Source: Guyanagaster necrorhizus (Eukaryota > Basidiomycota > Agaricomycetes > Agaricales > Physalacriaceae). Taken from it: a DNA stretch of 64,000 nt. Of the stretch, positions 27,375 through 36,653 are shown piece after piece. The position numbers and the translations under genes are program-made. Position 1 is the first letter of the stretch. Each line of letters starts with the position of its first letter. The notes under the pieces were generated by a model. That model was not told the origin of the DNA. It saw only the letters and a program-made list of their open reading frames with translations, and ran no database searches. Location: contig NW_025064911.1 of NCBI RefSeq assembly GCF_019112545.1, positions 316,762 to 380,761 on the forward strand. The letters run 5' to 3'.

Positions 27375-28989
27375 CTACTTTTGGTGCTCTTTAGACTGCC
27401 CCCGCTCCCTTTGATGCTGATCCCACCGAATCGGCTGACATACATGCCGAAGAATCGAATCAACCTCACTCCAACCCGACCCTCCTTCAACGCGCACCAA
27501 GAATGGAAAGATTCTATCCAAGAACCTTGCTATGAGAGCTGGCTTTTTCGTTGTTGTATTCACCGACTTCAACGTCTGCAGCCGATGTGAAAGCACATCT
27601 TCCGGTAGTGCTCCTCCATCACTGGGAAACTCGAAAGGCATGGACAACAACACGAGTCTTGGACAGCACCTAGCCAAGACGGACAGCATCGCACACGAAG
27701 GTATGTTCCCTGACAACTGAGGGATCGAAATCAACTCGATATGAGGCCATGCCGGCGCGAGACGTGTTTTGATCGTCTCATCATCCAACGCCAGCTCGCC
27801 CACAAATTGTATAGATCTCAAGCGATGCAGCTCGTACAGCGGTTCGAACACCGCTCTCGAGGAGGCCCAGAGTGCTCTATCGAGCTGTGCTGCACGGTAG
27901 TAGGTAAGCGAGAGATTGTGCAGTGGGAAGCGCGCTAACAGTTCACGATAAAAGTCCATCATGAACTCTGAGTTGGTGCGGAAGGCTTCGCCGGAGGTAT
28001 CGACGAACGTGAGCGTCTCGAGCGTACCTTGACGCACGAGTCGGAGGATACGCGGCATTTCTGATACTTTGGCAGTGATATGGAGAGATTTGAGGGAAGG
28101 GAAGCCGCCCTGGGCTTGACGGCTGTCGCTAGGTATGTTCGATGTAGTTTTCACGCAAAGGTGCTCGAGGTTATTGAATGCAGAGAGCTGTACGAGGGCA
28201 TCGTAGTCTACCAAGTGGGATTTGATCGTCAAAGCACGAAGACCTTTGAGGCTCGCGAGATTGGTGAAGGACGTGGCACGATACTGGCCGTTGTCGAACT
28301 CTGGACAACAGATATAGAGTGTTTGCAAGGCAGGTACCTGCCATTTGATGGTACGGATACATGCCGACGGCGTGGTGACGTCGGTCGAAGGGCTGAACGT
28401 CAATTGTATTTCATTGAGCGTTTTTGTGGGGAGGAAGAGAAGGATGGAAGGAGAAGCTACAAAGGACACGTCACTTCTCAAACATTGTAACTTGGGAAAG
28501 ATGGGATTCTGATATTCGGCCAGGCGAAGAAATATGGTCGAAGAGAAGCGGGCACAACTGGTGGGATCAAATGCAATGTAACGAATGCGACTTGCGTACT
28601 GCCGGAAACGGACCCATGTCTCGTCTGGAATTTCTTCCGGTAGTACCTTCATATACCAAAAAAGTGAATATAGGAATCTCACTAGACCAATGGCAACCGA
28701 CCTGCAGACTTCCTGAAGCGGCAGACGGAAAAATGCGCAAGATGGGCTGAAAGCCATATTCTTGGATATCTCTCCATAGTGTGTCCAGTGCCAGCGATGA
28801 CACTGCCTGACACGTCAAAGCTAGAGATAAAAGTGGGTGCACGCGACTGCCGTTGGGTCCCAATGGACAACCATCAGTCTTCACATTGTCCCAGAGGTTT
28901 CGACAGATTATAGCTAGAAGATCGGCGTTGAAAAGAACATCTGCAACAATGTTTTCAGTTAGGCCGATGTGCGTAGCCTCCATAACCAT
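27375..28989 (-). CDS. F-box-like protein C
   Basis: Two exons. Exon 1 (28989 to about 28700) has a helical N-terminus and VHPLLSLALTCQAVSSLALD plus TLWRDIQEYGFQPILRI, the usual beginning of Agaricomycete F-box-type proteins, with the F-box itself divergent (DVLFNADLLAIICRNLWDNV). An intron with donor GTCGGT and acceptor TGAAG joins SGSLQ to VLPEEIPDETW. The second exon encodes about 440 residues of leucine-rich repeats (LKGLRALTIKSHLVDYDALV, FPSLKSLHITAKVSEMPRIL), ending KEHQK. Likely an SCF adaptor; the target is unknown. Confidence 0.8.
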
Positions 28990-29298
28990 AGAATGTAGGG
29001 CAACGAATCAGAAACAGAAGAGTTACGTACTTTTATAATTATGGAACAAACAAACCACTGGTGATGGTTACATAGGTGATATCTTTTTTTCTCTTATAGT
29101 AAGTATAAGACGACATTTATGTATTCGAAACCCCTGTTGAATGACTCTGCCTTCATCAATTGTGCAGAAAAGCACATTGAGAAAGGCACATTTTTCATCA
29201 AGAGCGCAATGTTCACGTCGACAGCACATGCAGGGCGGTGAGCCAACGGTAAGCTGTCACAAGCTACACGGAGTAAAGCAAAATCCATACACCAGTTG
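28990..29298 (-). other. intergenic between two F-box-like genes
   Basis: A 309-bp spacer containing the promoter of F-box-like gene C and the 3' end of gene D. Nothing else is recognisable. Confidence 0.45.
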
Positions 29299-30852
29299 TC
29301 AAAGCTCCTTGGGCTTTATAGCACCCTTCGATTTGCTGAACAGCTCTTGTATCAATGCATAGAAAATTGTAAAATACAGAAACCCACCATAGCGTATCGT
29401 GAGGTCCAGACCATCTTCCTGCATCTTCCTAATCCTCACCACGTCGTCATCAGCAATGTGCCAAAAAATAAAAGGCGCAGAAATATAGCAGGACCGCATT
29501 GTACAACTCCACCGTCTCTCTATCGCATCGACCAATATGGTGCTTGCTTCTCGAGAAGGTGTAAAGTTGCCAATAGTCAACGATACCTTCTGCAGGGACA
29601 GCAAAAAGTCTTTGGTTTGAAGGAAGTCTTTGACAAACCATTCCTCCATCTCTGGTGCTTCAACAGTGAGCTCCGCTAGCTCGGGCATTGCCTTCAGCGC
29701 GTTCATGACTCCGTACAACGACATGTCACAAACAACCCTGAACTTGCGGAGGATGTTCTTTGACCGAGCGATAAGACTGCAGATGATATCGGCACATCTC
29801 TGCTTATTGGTGATGCCAACGAGATCGAGGTCATCGAGAGCGGGTAGGATAAGATGTTGAGGGATCATTACATCGGATACCTGCAGCCTGCGGAGGGAAG
29901 GATGGGGCACGCGCTCGAGTGGGACTGCCCAGCTGTCCTGTATTCTTGTGCCAAGAGCTTCAAGAACTTGAAGGCGTGGAGAGAGACGGAGGAGACGAAG
30001 GACTTCAGGGAGGGTACCACGGCTTAGAAGGGCGAGGTGTGTGAGCTGGTGCCATGGAAGACCTGCTGTCATCAGAGATCCGCCATCGTTGATCAGTGTA
30101 AGGTTCGTCAGGCGCGGAGAGTTGTTAAGAGCGTCGCAGGGGTGGTCGTGCATGCTGTTGACCATGGAGAGAGAGAGCTTCTCTAGGGCGGGGAGACCGT
30201 CTTTTGGAACGGCATCTAGAGGTGCAAAGGAGTCTGCCATCTGGAGTCTGATGTCCTTCCAACGATGAGAATGCAAAGAAAGATGTTTCCAAATATCCTC
30301 CACTGCATCCTTGAGCCGGCCTATGGACACATCGGCGTATATGCAGATGTTTCGCTGGCCTGAGAGTCGAAGAGCAGTGTCAAGCAGGGAAATGAGCACG
30401 GTAGGATTGCTTAAGAGGCGAGGATTACCGCGAGGGAAGAGAGTAAAAACGGACCATAGCTCTGGAGTGGAGAGGACGACTTGTCTCCATCGGCTGCACA
30501 CTTTTCCCAATACCCATGGCCCTCGCGTAATAGAGAACAGGGTAAAGTGTCGTCCAATGCTGTGGAGGAAGATCTGGATCAATATTTCGGTGGGCAGGCG
30601 CCGTACCGGAGCGAGAATGGTGGCATAGATGCTCTTGGTTTTGACGAGTTCTTTGCGTAGCATCAAGGCTTTATCAAGCGCTGTGTGGTAGCGAACGACA
30701 GTTTCACGGAAATCGTCCTGCAGAGCTCGGATGCTGTCGCAGCATTCTGATAGCCGCTCGTCTGTTCGTGTTAGCAGAAAGGCGATCCTTGTCGTGTCGT
30801 CGTCGGAAGGACATTGGTTGGAGTTGCTGAGAGCGTTTACGAGGTCAGCCAA
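29299..30852 (-). CDS. F-box-like/leucine-rich protein D
   Basis: Single exon, 517 residues. An N-terminal coiled coil (residues about 30-75, ending LRKELVKTKSIYATILAPV) precedes the F-box-like RRLPTEILIQIFLHSIGR and the lineage motif TRGPWVLGKVCSRWRQVVLS. A long leucine-rich tail follows (LPALEKLSLSMVNSMHDHPC, LPALDDLDLVGITNKQRCAD). Its relatives at 21938-23428 and 26149-27236 suggest local duplication. Start chosen at the first Met (30852), which leaves 173 bp to the divergent TFIIIC gene. Confidence 0.83.
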   Translation of the reverse strand: MADLVNALSNSNQCPSDDDTTRIAFLLTRTDERLSECCDSIRALQDDFRETVVRYHTALDKALMLRKELVKTKSIYATILAPVRRLPTEILIQIFLHSIGRHFTLFSITRGPWVLGKVCSRWRQVVLSTPELWSVFTLFPRGNPRLLSNPTVLISLLDTALRLSGQRNICIYADVSIGRLKDAVEDIWKHLSLHSHRWKDIRLQMADSFAPLDAVPKDGLPALEKLSLSMVNSMHDHPCDALNNSPRLTNLTLINDGGSLMTAGLPWHQLTHLALLSRGTLPEVLRLLRLSPRLQVLEALGTRIQDSWAVPLERVPHPSLRRLQVSDVMIPQHLILPALDDLDLVGITNKQRCADIICSLIARSKNILRKFRVVCDMSLYGVMNALKAMPELAELTVEAPEMEEWFVKDFLQTKDFLLSLQKVSLTIGNFTPSREASTILVDAIERRWSCTMRSCYISAPFIFWHIADDDVVRIRKMQEDGLDLTIRYGGFLYFTIFYALIQELFSKSKGAIKPKEL

Positions 30853-31025
30853 GGTATTTTCCTGGTGAAATGTCGATGATTGCTACAAATGCACAAAAAA
30901 CGACGTACCATGGTTGCAAAAGTGCAGTGGTAGGATAAATCAATCTTCCATCACGCGTCATGATAATGTGCCGTGTAATGAGGGTTCCGAAAGAGGACCT
31001 TCTATTTGGCGTGTTGTTTACCGCG

Positions 31026-31548
31026 ATGTCGCTTTGCTCAGGCTACCAAAAAGTCGACCAATTCGGACCAGACGACGAATACGAGGATGAAGAAGAGATA
31101 TTCTATGTTACGCTCGAACTGGGACACGTCGAGCCAACTCTCATCGCGAGCTGTGACAGTTACCAGCTAATTGTCGGTATTTCCTTTCTATGTTCATAGA
31201 GCTGCTATTTCTTCTGTTTCAGGGTCTGGATACTGCGACGCCATTTCTGCAGCTGGCTGGGACGGTTCTCAAAGGCCGCCATGAAACTTTGCTGGGTACA
31301 GAATTGCTGTTCTCGGACGCGACAGGTGTGCAATACTCATCGCCTCTTGAGGCTACATCTGAGCATCAACAGACGCGTCTACTGACAGTGTATCTTATGT
31401 GAAGAGCACACGGCAGCGTATCTACTTCCGAGAGGTGCGGCTCGAAAAGAAGAGCAAAACCAAGGAAAAGGTTGATGTTCTGGATCGCAAACTCGCCCCG
31501 CGCCGAAGCAGAAGTAAAAAGATGGAGGTCGTCCCTGAGGATTACTGA
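31026..31548 (+). CDS. TFIIIC small subunit (TFIIIC_sub6/tau55-related triple-barrel domain)
   Basis: RNA polymerase III initiation factor subunit that helps TFIIIC bind tRNA-gene B boxes. Start chosen at 31026 (MSLCSGYQKVDQFGPDDEYE), because the upstream in-frame Met codons precede a non-conserved segment. An acidic stretch leads to EEIFYVTLELGHVEPTLI, then after an intron QLI joins GLDTATPFLQLAGTVLKGRH and ETLLGTELLFSDAT. These blocks are the recognisable family core. A second intron (GTGTGC...AACAG) leads to the last exon with YVKSTRQRIYFREVRLEKK, ending EVVPEDY at 31546-31548. About 145 residues; frame intact. Confidence 0.85.
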
Positions 31549-31680
31549 TGGAGGATGTGTGACGTCTGCATAGGATCTCGAAGGATTTTTAAGGCTGAGG
31601 CTCATCTTTGCATCACTGGTGGCTCGACAAAACATCGTACAGTCTGAATTCCTACTTGTACATGCATCACTTGCGGCAGC

Positions 31681-32418
31681 CTACAGCTGTGCCAGTATCG
31701 TCTTTGCATCTGTAACGGTGATTTTACTTGGATCCTCTTCAACCGCAACTGAAGCGACCTCTTGGTTCTTGACAATCATAGCATAGCGCTACGGGTAACG
31801 TCAGTTTGGGGACCACAATGTAAAAGACTGTTCCTACCTTTGAACGAGGACCTCCCAACAATGGCGTAGCGTCGAAAATCAAGCCTGTAGCACCGGAGAA
31901 CTCGCCTTGGTCGTCGGCTAGGAAGTGGATAGCTAGCAGGCAGTTGTGTCAGTCCACAGTCTATGATTGGCAACAAGTAAGACATACCAGTGCCTTCGGG
32001 AGCCAGTTTCTCCTTCCAAGCGCTGGATGAGGGTCAGTGCCAGCGCATATATCAAATGGTCAGACCTACTTCATGACGAACTGGTCATTGATAGCAACGA
32101 CGTATATCCCCGTCACACCCTTGGCCTTGAATGCTTCGTAGTTGTCGATGTATCCTGGAATCTGTGTGCTGCATGTTCCAGTAAACGCTCCCGGGACACC
32201 GACCTGTTGTTATTTAGCGGATAACATACAACACAAGCATGGATTGCTCTCACGATGACGCTCGTCCCAGTCAAAGAAATCGTCTCAGCGTGCTCCGGGG
32301 ACGTCTCTTTCACTTTCAAGGGTGGGAGCTTTTTTCCGGGGTGGATTTGGGCTGAGCTGAGGAGGGAAGCGGCTGTTGAGTGTGCAGTGTGTGCTGCTCC
32401 TGTGATGATGGATGCCAT
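31681..32418 (-). CDS. type-5 peroxiredoxin (AHP1/Asp f 3-like), copy 2
   Basis: Paralogue of 15211-15961 with the same exon plan. MASIITGAAHTAHSTAASLL starts the protein, and KVKETSPEHAETISLTG differs by only a few residues from copy 1. After a GTGAGA intron comes the peroxidatic motif GVPGAFTGTCSTQIPGY. Later exons give AIHFLADDQGEFSGATGL, FDATPLLGGPRSK, YAMIVKNQEVASVAVEEDP and TDAKTILAQL, stop at 31681. The frame is intact. It ends tail-to-tail with the TFIIIC gene 132 bp away. Both copies appear functional, so expression or localisation may differ. Confidence 0.92.
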
Positions 32419-32872
32419 GGTGGTTGTGAGAGAAGTCGTCGAGTCTGGGACGCGTTTAATAGTGTTCGGGTACTGACGTCATCGGCGTGTCATTGAAGAC
32501 AAAGAATTCGTATAAAAAACACTGAGAATCCCCTTCCCAGAAACGCCCAATCACCACGACTGAGCAGCAAATTCGATTAACAGTGGGGTGCTAGTAGGTA
32601 ATAGGTACATCAGGTTATACACGCCAGAAATAATATATGTATGGTAATCCACCAACAGCAATACATACAAGACTACAAGAGAGAGACGTAGGTAAGGCAA
32701 TAAATCAAAAAAAGTTATCCAGCAAACAGATTCCCTATAATACAGGAGGGATTTAAATGACGAACAAACGCTCGTCGATAACCGATCGCAAGTCAGTATA
32801 ACAGGTTTTATACCTAGATGCATATGTTAGAGACACACCAACAGCATCGTAAACTTACCCGTTCAGGGTGTG
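32419..32872 (-). other. intergenic, AT-rich
   Basis: About 450 bp between the peroxiredoxin start and the end of the next minus-strand gene. It is AT-rich, as expected for promoter plus 3' UTR. I found no gene in it. Confidence 0.45.
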
Positions 32873-35358
32873 ACATGGTCATGTCCTATCGATTAGATTA
32901 ACAAACCATATTTCTCCGAATTAGAACGGCACATACCAGGTGGCTTAAAGACTGCCGGGCCAAGCGAGAAAACACGCGACTCCAACGGCGACGACGAACT
33001 AGGTTCTATGTCAACATCGGGGTCAATATCTCCCTCAGCATCAGCATCAGCATCGGGTCCAGGTCCATTGACGTCTGTTGGAGGCGGTAGAGGGGAGCAT
33101 GATTGTCGAAGAGCCTCACCCCTCTTTTCTTCTATCATTTTCCCTCCGTCCTGTTCTCCCTTTGCATCATCGTCCTCACCTCGCCTCCTTGCTTCAGGCC
33201 GATCCTCAATCACCCTCGGAGCAGGAGAAATTATCCTAGGTGCAGCAGGTTCCTTGCCCTTCGCCAGGCGCGCTCGAGTGGCGCGTGGTCTCCGCGTACC
33301 AGTCTGTTCCCCAGCAGCCTCTTTCTCCTTCTCCTTATCTGCAAGATCCCCAAAAACCGCAGCCTGATCCGCCAGCACGTCCAATGCACTGCGCATCCGT
33401 GAGCTTGACGCCGCTCCAACACTCGCACTGGCTCGTGCAGAACTCACACGCCGTCTTTTCTGTGACGGGCTCTCTGGCGAGGCCGCCCTCCTTCTCCTCC
33501 TACTGTGCGCACTGTCCTCTGCCATAGTAAGAGCAGCATCCACGAGCGAATCCAGCGGTGTAGGCGGGTTCTTGCTCGAACCGGCCACCGGCGCTTGACT
33601 CGGTGGCCGTCCGACCTGTCTGGCTTGCGGCGTCAGCATTTGCTGATAAAGCCCTGCCCCAGGACTCGGTGTATACAAGTAATTCCCAGGCATCCCCCTC
33701 GGACTGCCCGCTACGTGCAGATAGTGGTTCGAGCCGCTTGCAGGGGTAACACTCTGTGCGCTTCCTCGTTTCGGGGTGCGCGGGCTGGTCATCCCAACAT
33801 CGCGTCGGTAGTGAGAGGAAGATCCAGTTGCGGTTGCCGATCTTGATAGTTCCGATGTCCGTTCTTTTTCTAGCCTCTCTTGTTCACGAGCAATGTCCTG
33901 TTGTCGTTCCGCCTGCGTGACGCTGGAGACGATAGTGGCTCGCTGTCGGCCGATCTTCCGTGCAGCAAGTAAGATGTGCTCGGTGCGTGCATCAGATGAT
34001 AATGTCGTGGGCTGTGATGGTTTTGTCTCTTTTGTTTTTGCTGGTCGGCCCTTCTTGTTGTAGACAGTCTGCCCCGGAGGAGAAGTTATCGTATACGACG
34101 GCAAGGAGCTTTGAACATTTTTCGGCCGGAGATGAGCGTAAACATCGACAGCAAATTTGAACTGTTGAGACTGAGTGGGGGAAGCCATTGAATCCTGCGC
34201 TGCGGAGAGATAGGAAATCTGGCCGTTGGTATTCGAGGATGGATCTGGCACGGGACGGATCGATGTAGATGCTGAAGGTTGGTCAGAGAGTTCAGCATCT
34301 GGGTTGGCCGCGACGCCAGAGTCAGAAGGTGCAGCTTCAGCATGCTTTGCATCTTCGTCACTTCGTCCACGTGCAGGTGGGTGAAGCTTCGGATCCTTGT
34401 CCTTCTTCTTCCGTGCACTCCGTTCTTTTTGTGCAACCAAAGCACCAGCACCAGTGGTAGCAGGGTACGGAAGAGAAGAAAGGAAAGTCGATGCATGGAC
34501 CAAAGTCGAATGAGACGGACGAGCAGAAGGGGAAAATGGGTGGAGTAATAAAATCGGTTTCAACTTGGTCAGTTCCGCTTCGAGTGAGGATAGTCGGGCA
34601 AGTGCGTCTTGGAGCTATGGGAATATTTGAGAAATCATAAAGGAGGATTAACTTGTGTCGCACCTTCTCAGCTTTCGCTTTATTGTCTGATTCCAATAGC
34701 GAGTTGAAGTATATCAATTGCTATCCAGATGGGTATAGCACTATTCCGCGTAGTAATTCGAGAATGACTCACCTCGGTTTTGAACGCATCAGGAGCCTCT
34801 TTCGTCTTCTGTGCTATGAGCGCCTCTGCAGATCTCTCCCATCCCTCCTTCTCAGATTTCCACCGAGCTCGTTCCTCCGAAAATAGCTGAAGCATAAGTT
34901 CCCGTTCCTGCATTAGCCCGGAAATAGTCTCCGCCTGCTTAAAGAGCTGCGTTGGATCCCACCGTCCCGCATCCAATAAGCTCAGCACCTATAAATGCAT
35001 CCTTGAGTATAAATCTAAATTCCATGGAGAAAAGACATACCATGTTGGCAAGTTCACGTTCACGAGATGTCGCAGATTCGGTCTCGCTGGAAGAGAAGCC
35101 CATTTCAGATAGCTTGTGTCGGTAGCTTTTCAAGTCTATTACTTGGGGAGGGTCGAGCGATCTAGCTCGTTCCTCGGTATCGGTACCATTGACGGACTGC
35201 GATTGTTCCATATTTTGAGGGGCAGGAGACGGAGACATGGTGTGTATTATATCAGACAGCGCCAGGCTCTGCGGCGGCAGATCGTTGGCCATGGCGGTGA
35301 GGGACTCAGATTGCAGGACGCCAGGGTGAGGAGCAGATCGTAATGGGCGGGATTGCAT
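32873..35358 (-). CDS. large disordered protein with N-terminal coiled coil, unknown function
   Basis: Start at 35358 (MQSRPLRSAPHPGVLQSES). The first four exons encode Ser/Pro-rich sequence and long helices (LFSEERARWKSEKEGWERSA and LARLSSLEAELTKLKP) that should form a coiled coil. The long exon (34563-32940) is Pro/Ser/Lys-rich and probably disordered, with basic clusters such as SRRRRRAASPESPSQKRRR that look like nuclear localisation signals, and an Asp/Ala repeat (DADADAEGDIDPDVDIEP). A GTATGT...GATAG intron lets the last codons read KPPGHDHVTP before TGA at 32873; without it the frame ends at 32893. I do not recognise the family; nuclear location is an inference. Confidence 0.65.
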
Positions 35359-35811
35359 ATGTTTGGCGCCATGGCCACAGCGCGCGTATCACGTGAGTTC
35401 CCTTTATCTGCATCAGGCAATTCCTTTCCTCCTTTGTCAGCTCAAGAGAAAGCGCGCAGAGCGGTCAGTAATATAGTTTCCAGCAGAAGAAAAGAATGCA
35501 ATTGGAAGATGTAACGACAATACAAGTATATATCAAGTTTACAACGCTGAAAGTTCTGTCAGTACCACAAGTAGATGTCAGAGAAATACACCTACAACGT
35601 AAGAAACGTGCACGTTTTCTTGCAGATAACGGGGGGGATGAAGGTCCCGAAGACCTGTCAGCACAAAGGAGTAATGGTTAGAGTAAGTAAGTGCAAAGTA
35701 ACCGAATGGATGCACATTGGTGAGAGCGCTGCCCTGTGGTACTGAGCAGTACGCTCAATCCATCGCAACCATATACAAGAAAACCCGGACCATCGAGTCG
35801 ATTAGATGGGC
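35359..35811 (-). other. intergenic between mago stop and upstream gene start
   Basis: About 450 bp with the promoter of the coiled-coil gene and the mago 3' UTR. No exon-like frame is supported. Confidence 0.45.
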
Positions 35812-36560
35812 TTGATTTTGAAATGCAGTGAGATGAGGGAGAATATGAGGCACTGAAAACTGGTTACACGGCGCAAGGAAGGTATAACGACGAAAAGTTT
35901 ACCCTCAAATCCTGAACGAGGTAGTAGAACACTCGGAGTCCTTCTGGGTCCTCGCTGTCCTGAATGTCAACCAGCGATCCGATCTTGGCTGTCTTTTATG
36001 TGTTATCAGCATTAAGGCCAGAAAACGAGAAACCCGCGTCAAATCACCTCGAATGCGATGTGGTCATTACCAATACGTATCTCCAGTTCCTGCTTTCCAA
36101 CGATGTTTTTCTTGGGCCAGTTCGTGTCATCTTCCCTGAGAAGACGTCAATTGGGGCCAGAGCAAGACGAAAAGAAACGTACTTGGTAATTTCGCTAGAC
36201 TCGACGATCCTCTTCAGCTCTTTCACCACCATCGGTCCGATCCACACTAAATACCTTCGTCAGCAGCAGCTGCTTGGGAAGAACACGCCCAGACTAACTT
36301 TCTTTCCGGATGAGACTGTCATTGCGGTAGTTGGAGTTGTTGGCATATCTCAGGCGACCATGCGAGTATTCAAACTCGAGGAATTCGTGTCCGTGTTTGC
36401 CTGAATGGCCGGTGCTGGGAATTCGTAAGGACGAGTGCCAGAAAAGGGCGCATCGAGGGAACGTACTAGTATCTAAGAGAGGACATGTAAGCTTCATATC
36501 AATAATGGTATAGGATATAAAGACGAACCTGAGGTAGAACGGGTCGCTGTCTGTAGACAT
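35812..36560 (-). CDS. mago: mago nashi, exon junction complex core subunit
   Basis: MAGO binds Y14 and locks eIF4A3 on spliced mRNA in the exon junction complex. The ATG at 36560 opens [11 protein letters not shown], which continues through a 6-nt microexon (36467-36472) to [19 protein letters not shown]. Later blocks are [65 protein letters not shown] and the near-invariant end [12 protein letters not shown] with TAA at 35812. The protein is about 150 residues, the normal size, from at least seven small exons. It is transcribed away from the HDAC gene with 93 bp between start codons. Confidence 0.94.
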
Positions 36561-36653
36561 GGTCGTGGTGGTTGAGGACGAGGAAAAGATGTCACGCTTG
36601 TTACGGGTGACATGGGGGCCCGATCTAGCGCTACGTCTCATTCGTCTACCACC
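36561..36653. promoter_or_regulatory. 93-bp divergent promoter between mago and the histone deacetylase
   Basis: The two start codons are at 36560 (minus) and 36654 (plus), so both 5' UTRs and the core promoter(s) fit in 93 bp. No TATA box is evident. A shared regulatory region is inferred from spacing alone. Confidence 0.6.
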
